Assembly (NCBI GenBank): GCA_026985835.1
Contig: JALSPS010000103.1
Location: 1 to 6,820, forward strand
From: Candidatus Kaiserbacteria bacterium
GTDB lineage: Bacteria > Patescibacteriota > Minisyncoccia > Phycocordibacterales > UBA2100
Length of the DNA: 6,820 nucleotides
Reading direction: 5' to 3'
A program made the translations under genes and the position numbers. This document shows positions 1 through 5,880 of this stretch, one piece after another (the stretch's first letter is position 1; each line of letters begins with the position of its first letter). The notes under the pieces were generated by a model. It was not told where the DNA came from. It saw only the letters and a program-made list of their open reading frames with translations, and did not search any database.

Positions 1-990
1 CAAAATAACCTCCGGCGCATAAATCGCTTTTAATTTTTTTAAACGGTTATTTCTATTTATAACCCTTCTGTACAAATCATTTATATCACTTGATGCATGT
101 CTTCCACCCTCAAGAGCAACCATCGGACGAAGCGCCGGCGGAATAACAGGAAGATGTGTTATAAACATCCATTCAGGACGAATGTCAGCTTCAATCATAG
201 AATCAACAAGAGCAATTCTCTTTTGCAATTTGGTTTTTTCGGTTGAGGTAGCCTTTTCGTATGCTTTATTTAACTCTTCACTGAATTTAAATAAATCGAG
301 TTCTTTAAAAATATCATAAATCGCTTCTGCGCCGACACGAGCTTTAAACATTGAACCATACTTTACAGCAAATTTATGATATGTGGTTTCATCCAAAACC
401 ATATTCAGCTTTAAGCTTTCTATTTCTTTTTTTGCATTTTGCGCAAGTTCTTTCAGTTTTTTCTTTGTTTTTTCATCACTTGCTTGCGCAACTTTTGCTT
501 TAAATTCTCCGTCAAGACTTTTCAATAAATCTTCTCTTGCAGATTCGCTTATCTCAGTAATAATGTATCCGGCAAAGTAAATAACTTTTTCCAAATCAGC
601 AGCTGAGATTCCAAGTAATAAAGCAACACGAGACGGAATGCCTTTATGGAACCAAATATGAGAAACCGGTGTTGCAAGCTCAATATGACCCATCCTTTCT
701 CTTCTAACAACAGACCTAGTAACCTCAACTCCACATTTTTCACAAACAACGCCCTTGAAACGAATTCCTCTATATTTTCCACAATAACATTCAAAGTCTC
801 TTTCAGGACCAAAAATCTTTTCATCAAAAAGCCCATTTTTTTCCGGTCGCTGTGTCCTATAATTTATAGTCTCAGGTTTTGTAACCTCTCCGCGAGACCA
901 CTCAAGCACTCTCTCAGGAGAAGCAAGTTTTATTTGTATAGCGTCAAAATCGGATATCAAACGCTCTTTATTTTTTTTGTTGTATGCCAT
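1..990 (-). CDS. rpoC: DNA-directed RNA polymerase subunit beta' (N-terminal part, cut by window edge)
   Basis: This is the first 330 codons of RpoC, open to the window edge. RpoC forms the clamp and, further on, the catalytic magnesium site of RNA polymerase. Translation shows the zinc-binding domain with Cys68, Cys70, Cys83 and Cys86 (CYC ... CEKC), then RRERMGHIELATPVSHIW (about 96-113) and the lid/clamp-helix region: RPEWM (281-285), LPVIPPALRPM (290-300) and LYRRVINRNNRLKKL (316-330 region), which in E. coli includes part of the sigma-binding coiled coil. The active-site NADFDGD motif lies outside the window. Residues about 150-195 carry a Lys/Glu-rich segment roughly 40 residues longer than E. 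coli, probably helical. The ATG at 990 is 9 bp after the rpoB stop, so the two are surely co-transcribed. No Shine-Dalgarno is visible before it, which fits translational coupling to rpoB. Confidence 0.97.
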   Translation of the reverse strand, partial: MAYNKKNKERLISDFDAIQIKLASPERVLEWSRGEVTKPETINYRTQRPEKNGLFDEKIFGPERDFECYCGKYRGIRFKGVVCEKCGVEVTRSVVRRERMGHIELATPVSHIWFHKGIPSRVALLLGISAADLEKVIYFAGYIITEISESAREDLLKSLDGEFKAKVAQASDEKTKKKLKELAQNAKKEIESLKLNMVLDETTYHKFAVKYGSMFKARVGAEAIYDIFKELDLFKFSEELNKAYEKATSTEKTKLQKRIALVDSMIEADIRPEWMFITHLPVIPPALRPMVALEGGRHASSDINDLYRRVINRNNRLKKLKAIYAPEVIL

Positions 991-999
991 AATACTTTA

Positions 1000-3900
1000 T
1001 TAGTTATCTTCTCCTTCTTTTAATAATTGGACATCAAGCGAAAGGCCTCGCAAGTGTCTCAAAAGCACATTAAATGTTGCCGGTATATTTGTTTGTTTTA
1101 CCCTATCTTTCCTTATTATCGCATCAAACGCCGCGCTTCTTCCCATAACATCATCAGATTTAATTGTCAAAATCTCTCTGAGCGAGTATGTGGCGCCATA
1201 TCCCAAAAATGCCCAAACTTCCATCTCTCCGATTCTTTGTCCACCATTTTGAGCTTTACCTCCAAGCGGTTGCTGTGTTGTGATTGAGTATGGACCGATT
1301 GAACGCATATGAACCTTATCTTCAACCATATGATGGAGTTTTAAGAAATGCATATTTCCTATAGCAATAGGCTGATCAAATCTTTCTCCGGTTCTACCAT
1401 CAAACATCTCCACCTTTCCGGTCTCAGGATAACCGGCCTTTTTTAACTCTTCTGTTATATCTTCTTCTGTTGTTCCGGAAAATGGTCGCACAATCGCCTG
1501 ATACCCAAGTGTCTCGGCAGCCAAACCAAGATGCATCTCCAAAATCTGTCCCAAATTCATACGAGAAGGCACACCAAGAGGTGTTAAAATAATATCTATC
1601 GGCTTACCATCTGCCGTAAATGGCATATCCTCTTCCGGTAAAACGCGTGATATAACTCCCTTATTTCCATGTCGTCCCGCAAGCTTGTCTCCAACTTGAA
1701 CACTTCTTAATTGCGCTACCTCAATGTGAATACGCTTTATAATCCCACTCTCAAGAGTGTCGCCATTTTCTCTTGAAAATACCTTTACGCCTATCACACG
1801 ACCTTTTTTACCGGCAGACACTCTAAGAGATGTATCTTTCACATCTTTCGCTTTATCTCCAAAAATTGATCTAAGTAATCTTTCTTCCGGAGTTAATTGC
1901 ATCTCACCTTTTGGAGTTACTTTACCAACCAAAATATCACCCGGACGCACCTCTGCCCCAATTCTAACAACTCCCTCTTCATCCAAATTTTTAAGCTTTA
2001 ATTCTGAGACATTCGGTATATCATGTGTTGTAACTTCCGGGCCAAGTTTTGTATCGCGAACATAACAAACAAATTCCTCAATATGAATTGATGCGAATTT
2101 TGATTTCTTTGCCAAACGCTCTGAAATAATAATCGCATCCTCATAGTTTGCTCCCGACCAAGACATAAATGCAACACGGACATTTTGTCCAAGCGCTACT
2201 TGCCCTCTATCAGAAGATGATGTATCTGCAAGCACATCTCCAATTTTTACTTTATCTCCAACACTCACGGAGGCTCTCTGATGAAAAACGGACATATTAT
2301 TTGTACGCGCAAAATTAACAAGCCCGTATTCTCTCTCTTTTCCTTGTTTATTCTTTATAATAATTTTTCTTGCATCAACATATTTAACTTCTCCATCTTC
2401 TTGAGCAATTACGAGCCTTCCGGAATCGCGAGCAGCTTCTTCTTCTATACCGGTTGCGACATATGCCGCTTCGGGAATGATACAAGGCACAGCTTGTTTT
2501 TGCATATTTGAACCCATTAAAGCGCGGTTTGCATCATCGTGTTCTAGAAACGGAATCATTGTTGTTGCCACAGAAAATGCTTGGTTTGTATCAACTTCTA
2601 TAAAATCAACATTTTCGCGTTTAACAAAAATCGGCTCTCCAGCTTTTCTAACTTCAACTGTTTTTTCTTTTATTTTTCCACTTGAATCAAGCTCTGTCGC
2701 CGCGTGTACTATGTTGTATTTCTCTTCCTCCATTGCATTCATATATACAACCTCATTTGTAACCTTTGCATTTTTAACTCTTATATATGGTGTTTCTATT
2801 ATTCCAAACTCGTTAACTCTGGCATGAGTTGCGAGACGCAATATAAGACCGATATTTTGACCCTCGGGAGTTTGTATCGGACATAAACGACCATAGTGAC
2901 TGGTATGCACATCACGCACATCAAATCCAGCGCGCTCACGAGTTAATCCACCTGGACCAAGCGCTGAGAGCGTTCTTAAGTGCTCCAGTTCTCCAAGTAT
3001 ATTGTGTTGCTCCATAAATTGTGAAAGTTGGTTTGTGGAGAAAAATTCAAGTAAAGACGCATAAAATGGGCGCGGGTTTATAAACTGCACCGGAAGAGTT
3101 ACATCAGGATCAACTGTAGACATTCTATCCTGTATATTTCGCTTCATTCTACTCATTCCAACCCTGAGCTGGTGTTTTAGCATCTCTCCAACATAACGAA
3201 CTCTCCTAAAACCTAAGTGGTCAATATCATCAGGTTCCGCATCAGGAGTATTATTTAGTGTGATTATATTCTCAATTATCTTTATTAAATCCTTTTGAGT
3301 AAGCACTTGCTCGGAAAGAGCCTTTTCATCAATAGGCATATCAAATCTTTGATTGAATCTATACCTGCCAACTCTTGACAGGTCATACCTCTCTTTTTGA
3401 AAAAGCCCATTTATATATTCTTTTGCATTGTCAATAGATGCCAAATCCCCATCTCTGAGACGCTTATAAATTTCAAGATAAGCGTCATCAACTGTTTTTG
3501 CAGGATCTGCTTCAAGGTTTTTTTCAATCACCTCTCTGTATTTTTTATCAAAAGCTTTTAAAATATCTTCGTCCTTTTCTAAACCGAAAACTCTCAGCAG
3601 TGATGTTATCGGAAATTTTCTTTTTCTATCTATTTTTACATAAATAATCCCATCCGGTTCCGTTTCAATCTCAACCCATGCGCCACGAGCCGGAATTATC
3701 TTTGCGCCAAAATAATCTACTCCCTTAAAATTCGTCGTTAAGAAAAATACACCATAAGAACGAGCCAGCTGAGGAACTATAACTCGCTCAATTCCATTCA
3801 ATATAAATGTACCGTGCGGAGTCATATACGGAAAATCTGCCAAAAATATCTCTTGTGTTTTTTTATCACCGGTTATTTTATTATGAAGTGTAGCTTGAAC

Positions 3901-4170
3901 CTTTAGAGGAATACTGTATGTAAGGCGTTTATATTTTGCATAATGCTCATCATATTCCGGTTTACCAAATGTAAACTTTGAAATATCAAGAGAAAATTTC
4001 TTTTTTGTATAATCCTCAATTGGAGAAAATTCTTCAAAAACTTCTTTAACTCCATTTTCTATGAGAGTTTTAAAAGATTCTCTTTGTTCGCGGACCAGGT
4101 CCGGAACTTCCACAATAGGTTTGCGTAATTTACCAAACTCTTTTTTTACCACCTTTTTTGTATTTTGCAT
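1000..4170 (-). CDS. rpoB: DNA-directed RNA polymerase subunit beta
   Basis: Complete RpoB of 1056 aa, half of the RNA polymerase active-site cleft. Family landmarks appear in order: GTFILNGIERVIVPQL (120-135), the rifampicin region with QLSQFM (381-386) and LSALGPGGLTRERAGF (401-416), GAEVRPGDILVGKVTPKGE (738-756), GDKLAGRHGNKGV (827-839) with Lys829 and Lys837 matching the nascent-RNA/NTP lysines K1065 and K1073 of E. coli, and the C-terminal MRSIGPYS and GGQRIGEMEVWA blocks that pack on beta'. It is about 290 residues shorter than E. coli beta because the large lineage-specific insertions are absent. The ATG at 4170 fits the family N-terminus (EFGK ... VPDLVREQRESF) but has only a T-rich stretch before it, no Shine-Dalgarno. 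It is first gene of rpoBC; rplJ-rplL do not precede it. Several rifampicin-contact positions differ from E. coli (see findings). Confidence 0.99.
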   Translation of the reverse strand: MQNTKKVVKKEFGKLRKPIVEVPDLVREQRESFKTLIENGVKEVFEEFSPIEDYTKKKFSLDISKFTFGKPEYDEHYAKYKRLTYSIPLKVQATLHNKITGDKKTQEIFLADFPYMTPHGTFILNGIERVIVPQLARSYGVFFLTTNFKGVDYFGAKIIPARGAWVEIETEPDGIIYVKIDRKRKFPITSLLRVFGLEKDEDILKAFDKKYREVIEKNLEADPAKTVDDAYLEIYKRLRDGDLASIDNAKEYINGLFQKERYDLSRVGRYRFNQRFDMPIDEKALSEQVLTQKDLIKIIENIITLNNTPDAEPDDIDHLGFRRVRYVGEMLKHQLRVGMSRMKRNIQDRMSTVDPDVTLPVQFINPRPFYASLLEFFSTNQLSQFMEQHNILGELEHLRTLSALGPGGLTRERAGFDVRDVHTSHYGRLCPIQTPEGQNIGLILRLATHARVNEFGIIETPYIRVKNAKVTNEVVYMNAMEEEKYNIVHAATELDSSGKIKEKTVEVRKAGEPIFVKRENVDFIEVDTNQAFSVATTMIPFLEHDDANRALMGSNMQKQAVPCIIPEAAYVATGIEEEAARDSGRLVIAQEDGEVKYVDARKIIIKNKQGKEREYGLVNFARTNNMSVFHQRASVSVGDKVKIGDVLADTSSSDRGQVALGQNVRVAFMSWSGANYEDAIIISERLAKKSKFASIHIEEFVCYVRDTKLGPEVTTHDIPNVSELKLKNLDEEGVVRIGAEVRPGDILVGKVTPKGEMQLTPEERLLRSIFGDKAKDVKDTSLRVSAGKKGRVIGVKVFSRENGDTLESGIIKRIHIEVAQLRSVQVGDKLAGRHGNKGVISRVLPEEDMPFTADGKPIDIILTPLGVPSRMNLGQILEMHLGLAAETLGYQAIVRPFSGTTEEDITEELKKAGYPETGKVEMFDGRTGERFDQPIAIGNMHFLKLHHMVEDKVHMRSIGPYSITTQQPLGGKAQNGGQRIGEMEVWAFLGYGATYSLREILTIKSDDVMGRSAAFDAIIRKDRVKQTNIPATFNVLLRHLRGLSLDVQLLKEGEDN

Positions 4171-4178
4171 AAAAACAA

Positions 4179-4208
4179 AAAGCTACACGCTAAAACGCGC
4201 TTCGCTTT
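4179..4208 (-). promoter_or_regulatory. Imperfect hairpin plus T-run directly before rpoB start
   Basis: On the minus strand AAAGC (4208-4204) pairs with GCTTT (4183-4179), and inside it GCGC (4200-4197) pairs with GCGT (4190-4187) around a GTTTTA loop, with a 3x3 internal loop. It is followed by TTGTTTTT and then the rpoB ATG at 4170. This resembles a weak intrinsic terminator or a start-site hairpin at the end of the rpoB leader. The stem is short and partly mismatched, so a chance match in AT-rich DNA is possible. Confidence 0.3.
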
Positions 4209-4241
4209 GGTTAATAAATTATCTAATAAAATATGTAAACA

Positions 4242-4256
4242 TCTTGATAATCAAGA
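4242..4256. repeat. Short inverted repeat in rpoB leader
   Basis: Two 7-bp arms, TCTTGAT and ATCAAGA, flank a single central base. It lies in the transcribed leader about 72 bp before the rpoB start. It could be an operator-like dyad or a small hairpin, or simply chance. No regulator can be named from the sequence. Confidence 0.3.
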
Positions 4257-4261
4257 CAATT

Positions 4262-4288
4262 AAAAAAGTGGCTCTCACCCGCAACACT
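4262..4288 (-). terminator. Possible weak attenuator in rpoB leader
   Basis: On the minus strand AGTG (4288-4285) pairs with CACT (4270-4267). After a TT bulge, GC (4282-4281) pairs with GC (4272-4271) around an 8-nt loop. The stem is followed directly by a T-run to 4262. This is the layout of an intrinsic terminator about 26 nt into the transcript, but it has only six pairs and would be leaky at best. Confidence 0.25.
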
Positions 4289-4320
4289 CTCACAACACAA
4301 TCCTCACAAATAATATGCGC

Positions 4321-4348
4321 ATTATACCGAGCTCTTAGCAAAAGTCAA
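4321..4348 (-). promoter_or_regulatory. rpoBC promoter (TTGACT-16-TATAAT)
   Basis: Minus-strand -35 TTGACT at 4348-4343 and a perfect -10 TATAAT at 4326-4321, spaced 16 bp, are the best sigma70-type match in the window. Transcription should start near 4314, giving a leader of about 144 nt before the rpoB ATG. A second TTGACT lies exactly 11 bp upstream (4359-4354), one helical turn away, and may be an alternative or coincidental element. Confidence 0.8.
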
Positions 4349-4367
4349 CAATAAGTCAATAGCAAGG

Positions 4368-4376
4368 TGTGGATAA
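4368..4376 (-). promoter_or_regulatory. DnaA-box consensus 9-mer
   Basis: The minus strand reads TTATCCACA, an exact match to the classical high-affinity DnaA box. It sits 19 bp upstream of the rpoB -35 hexamer and shares one base with the adjacent 30-bp palindrome. It is a single copy; I saw no cluster that would mark an origin, and dnaA/dnaN are not nearby. A regulatory role is possible, a chance match also. Confidence 0.35.
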
Positions 4377-4405
4377 CCCCCGCGAGGCGTACGCCTCGCG
4401 GGGGT
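4376..4405. terminator. Perfect 30-bp GC-rich palindrome between operons
   Basis: The 15-base arm ACCCCCGCGAGGCGT is followed directly by its exact reverse complement, giving a stable hairpin in either strand. It begins 4 bp after the stop of the small minus-strand gene and lies before the rpoB promoter, where a terminator is expected. On the minus strand the following bases (TATCC) are not a T-run; on the plus strand TATTTTTG follows a few bases later. It may therefore end transcription without a canonical U-tract, act as an mRNA 3'-end stabiliser, or be a protein-binding or repeated genomic element. Confidence 0.6.
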
Positions 4406-4409
4406 GTAA

Positions 4410-4649
4410 TTATTTTTGTTCGCGCTGTTTGTTAAGGACAGTGCTCAGCTCTCTTGCGACAGCCGCCAAATGGCCACTTGCTCGCTGGAGCGCCGCTCCA
4501 ATTGTTTTTTCTTTTTTCTTAAAATGAGACTTAGAGAGCTTTTCAAAATGTTCTGCCAATGAATCAAATAGCCAATATAACTTTTCGTATCCTAGCTGTG
4601 TAATCTTTTTTATAATAAAGTCAAGATTTTTATGGTACTTATTACTCAT
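4410..4649 (-). CDS. Small basic helical protein of unknown function (79 aa)
   Basis: I do not recognise this gene. The ATG at 4649 is chosen over an in-frame ATG at 4682 because AAAAGGAGAG ends 4 bp before it, the only strong Shine-Dalgarno in the window, and because the upstream ATG lies at the -10 element. The product has 13 Lys, 3 Arg and 8 acidic residues (net about +8), no signal peptide, no membrane segment and no Cys. It looks mostly alpha-helical, with an aromatic-rich middle (LGYEKLYWLFDSL, 19-31), a basic patch (KKKEK, 44-48) and an Ala-rich helix (52-72). It follows trmD by 56 bp, where rplS stands in many bacteria, but does not resemble bL19. A nucleic-acid or ribosome-associated role would be a guess from charge and position only. 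Confidence 0.75.
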   Translation of the reverse strand: MSNKYHKNLDFIIKKITQLGYEKLYWLFDSLAEHFEKLSKSHFKKKEKTIGAALQRASGHLAAVARELSTVLNKQREQK

Positions 4650-4653
4650 TTTT

Positions 4654-4661
4654 CTCTCCTT
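4654..4661 (-). promoter_or_regulatory. Strong Shine-Dalgarno of the 79-aa gene
   Basis: The minus strand reads AAGGAGAG, 4 bp before the ATG at 4649. No other gene start in the window has a comparable site, so it decides this start and marks the gene as translated differently from its neighbours. Confidence 0.85.
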
Positions 4662-4681
4662 TTGTTTGTTTCCTAAAATCA

Positions 4682-4709
4682 ACTATAATGATTTTGTTTA
4701 ATAAATCAA
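4682..4709 (-). promoter_or_regulatory. Promoter of the 79-aa gene (TTGATT-16-TATAGT)
   Basis: Minus-strand TTGATT at 4709-4704 and TATAGT at 4687-4682 with a 16-bp spacer. Both hexamers and the spacing are identical to the proposed rpsP promoter. The -35 overlaps the trmD stop codon. Start of transcription near 4675 would give a leader of about 26 nt containing the Shine-Dalgarno. This suggests the gene can be expressed apart from trmD. Confidence 0.6.
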
Positions 4710-5353
4710 TGTTTTTTCTTCCAATCCTCTATCTTTTTATGATCTCCAGAGAGAAGAACTTTTGGCACTGAATACTTTTTTCCTCTCCATATCATTGTAG
4801 CGGGCCTCGTATAAACCTCTGATGAAGCCGTCCTATTTTCTTCAATTGAATTTATTTTACCTAAAACACCGGGTATTTGTCTTGCAACGGCATCAACAAA
4901 AATCATTGCTGGAATTTCTCCACCGGAGAGTATAAAAGGACCGACAGAAACCAATTTTGGCTTCAAGATTTTAATAACACGCGCATCTATTCCCTCATAT
5001 CTGCCGGATATTAAAACAATATGTTTTGTCTTTTTATAATCCTTTGCAACAGAACGAGCAAAAGTATTATCAAACTGTTTTCCGGACGGTGTAAAAAAAA
5101 TAAATTCAACATTCCGCTTTTTACCAACAGCCTTTCTTATCGCTTTTAATATACTTTCCGCCTCAAGCACCATACCCGGACCGCCGCCGTATGGTTCACT
5201 ATCAACCCTTTTATGTTTGTCTTGTGTAAAATCTCTGGGAGAATAATAATTAACCGAAATCAATTTATTTCTTTGCGCTCTCCCAATCACCGATGCATCT
5301 AAATATGGTTTTATAGTGTCCGGAAACAAAGTTATAATATGAAAATTAATCAT
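4706..5353 (-). CDS. trmD: tRNA (guanine-N1)-methyltransferase, short form
   Basis: TrmD transfers a methyl group from S-adenosylmethionine to N1 of G37 in tRNAs, preventing +1 frameshifts. The trefoil-knot SPOUT motifs are clear: FPDTIKPYL near the N-terminus, SPRDFTQDKHKRVD (38-51), PYGGGPGM (54-61), GRYEGID (117-123) and LSGGEIPAM (142-150). Arg158 matches the E. coli catalytic Arg154. The position matching catalytic Asp169 is Asn173 in an ungapped alignment. At 215 aa it is about 40 residues shorter than E. coli and ends soon after LLSGDHKKIEDW, so most of the C-terminal tRNA-binding domain is missing. The start at 5353 is preferred over 5395 because the protein then begins MINFHIITLFP like the family; the extra 14 codons come from the upstream hairpin. 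The stop is TGA. Neither rimM nor rplS is next to it. Confidence 0.95.
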   Translation of the reverse strand: MINFHIITLFPDTIKPYLDASVIGRAQRNKLISVNYYSPRDFTQDKHKRVDSEPYGGGPGMVLEAESILKAIRKAVGKKRNVEFIFFTPSGKQFDNTFARSVAKDYKKTKHIVLISGRYEGIDARVIKILKPKLVSVGPFILSGGEIPAMIFVDAVARQIPGVLGKINSIEENRTASSEVYTRPATMIWRGKKYSVPKVLLSGDHKKIEDWKKKH

Positions 5354-5359
5354 CTCTAC

Positions 5360-5387
5360 ATAATACAAAACAAAAAAACAAACACAA
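5360..5387 (-). promoter_or_regulatory. Possible leaderless trmD promoter (TTGTGT-16-TATTAT)
   Basis: Minus-strand TTGTGT at 5387-5382 and TATTAT at 5365-5360 with a 16-bp spacer place the likely transcription start at about 5353, the A of the trmD ATG. The match is weaker than the other promoters and overlaps the hairpin stem and T-rich DNA, so chance is a real alternative. It supports the chosen trmD start. Confidence 0.35.
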
Positions 5388-5411
5388 GCCGACAAGCCTG
5401 TGTTTGTTTTT
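5374..5411 (-). terminator. 13-bp hairpin with T-rich tail between khpA and trmD
   Basis: Arms at 5374-5386 and 5399-5411 (AAAAACAAACACA and its reverse complement) form a perfect 13-bp stem around a 12-nt loop. On the minus strand the stem ends in a T-run and continues TTGTTTTG. It begins 16 bp after the khpA stop. It is a likely, perhaps leaky, terminator of rpsP-khpA transcripts, though its AT-rich stem is weaker than a textbook one. The loop holds ACAAGCC as part of a 7-base direct repeat. Confidence 0.55.
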
Positions 5412-5427
5412 AAAATATGGTTTGAAA

Positions 5428-5799
5428 TTATTCAGATTTTAAGTCTTCTATAACATTATTCACATCATCCATACTTGCTCCGCCTTCTTCTTGAGGATCA
5501 ACATTTTCGCTTGATGTAGATTCTTCAGTTTGAGTTGGAGTGGGTTTTTCATATCCTTCCGGTTCTTCAATTTTTAAATTAACGCGCGCGTCATTCTTCA
5601 TACCAACAACTCGCAAAAGCGTACGAATTGCTTTTGCAGTATTACCGGAGCGACCGATAACCTTTCCCATATCAGCCGGATTAACGCTAAGAGACAGCAA
5701 AACTCCCATCTCATCAACTGTTCTTGTAATTTTAACATCGTCCGGATTGTCAACCAACCCTTTAACAACGAATTCCAGGAATGCCTGATCTTGTTCCAT
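5428..5799 (-). CDS. khpA: KH-domain RNA-binding protein KhpA with acidic tail
   Basis: A 123-aa protein of the KhpA (YlqC) family, small KH proteins that bind RNA and in Gram-positive bacteria pair with KhpB. The N-terminal domain (1-78) is typical: FLEFVVKGLVDNPD (7-20), then the KH loop GKVIGRSG (45-52) carrying the GxxG signature, followed by the helix NTAKAIRTLL. Usual family length is about 75-85 aa. Here an additional tail of about 45 residues is rich in Glu, Asp, Ser, Thr and Pro, ends VIEDLKSE and is probably disordered. Position between rpsP and trmD is the classic location of this gene. The ATG at 5799 fits the family N-terminus; no Shine-Dalgarno is seen. The gap to rpsP is 81 bp and may have its own promoter. 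Confidence 0.93.
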   Translation of the reverse strand: MEQDQAFLEFVVKGLVDNPDDVKITRTVDEMGVLLSLSVNPADMGKVIGRSGNTAKAIRTLLRVVGMKNDARVNLKIEEPEGYEKPTPTQTEESTSSENVDPQEEGGASMDDVNNVIEDLKSE

Positions 5800-5846
5800 T
5801 ATACTTTGTTATTACTATTAAAGCCGACTCATAGGTCGACGGTATG

Positions 5847-5874
5847 ATTATTACACAATATAAAAAATGGTCAA
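5847..5874 (-). promoter_or_regulatory. Possible khpA promoter (TTGACC-16-AATAAT)
   Basis: Minus-strand TTGACC at 5874-5869 (5 of 6 consensus) and AATAAT at 5852-5847 (5 of 6, lacking the first T) with a 16-bp spacer. The start would be near 5840, giving a leader of about 40 nt to khpA. It lies just after the rpsP stop in the 81-bp gap. AT-rich sequence makes such matches common. Confidence 0.4.
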
Positions 5875-5880
5875 GTAAAA

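Noticed and set aside
1998..2192. Minus-strand 64-aa frame inside rpoB
   Set aside because: Out of frame within a fully conserved part of rpoB; no independent start signals.
4061..4354. Plus-strand 97-aa frame over the rpoB 5' end and leader
   Set aside because: It is antisense to rpoB and its promoter, has no Shine-Dalgarno and no recognisable family features. Other plus-strand frames in the window are likewise antisense shadows of rpoC, rpoB, khpA and rpsP.
4650..4682. Upstream in-frame ATG for the 79-aa gene
   Set aside because: The sequence between the two ATGs contains the strong Shine-Dalgarno, and the upstream ATG lies at the -10 element, so the ATG at 4649 is the real start.
4675..4708. 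TGA read as glycine (code 25) extending TrmD to a later stop
   Set aside because: The extension would run through the next promoter with no family similarity, and the other stops here are TAA; nothing supports recoding.
5354..5395. Upstream in-frame ATG adding 14 codons to TrmD
   Set aside because: The extra residues (MSACVCFFVLYYVE) come from the intergenic hairpin and are not in the family; the protein starting MINFHIITLFP aligns with TrmD from its first residues.
5823..5843. Dyad around CGAC/GTCG in the rpsP-khpA gap
   Set aside because: Only four consecutive pairs form and extension needs bulges; no T-run follows in the right place, so it is not a supported terminator.
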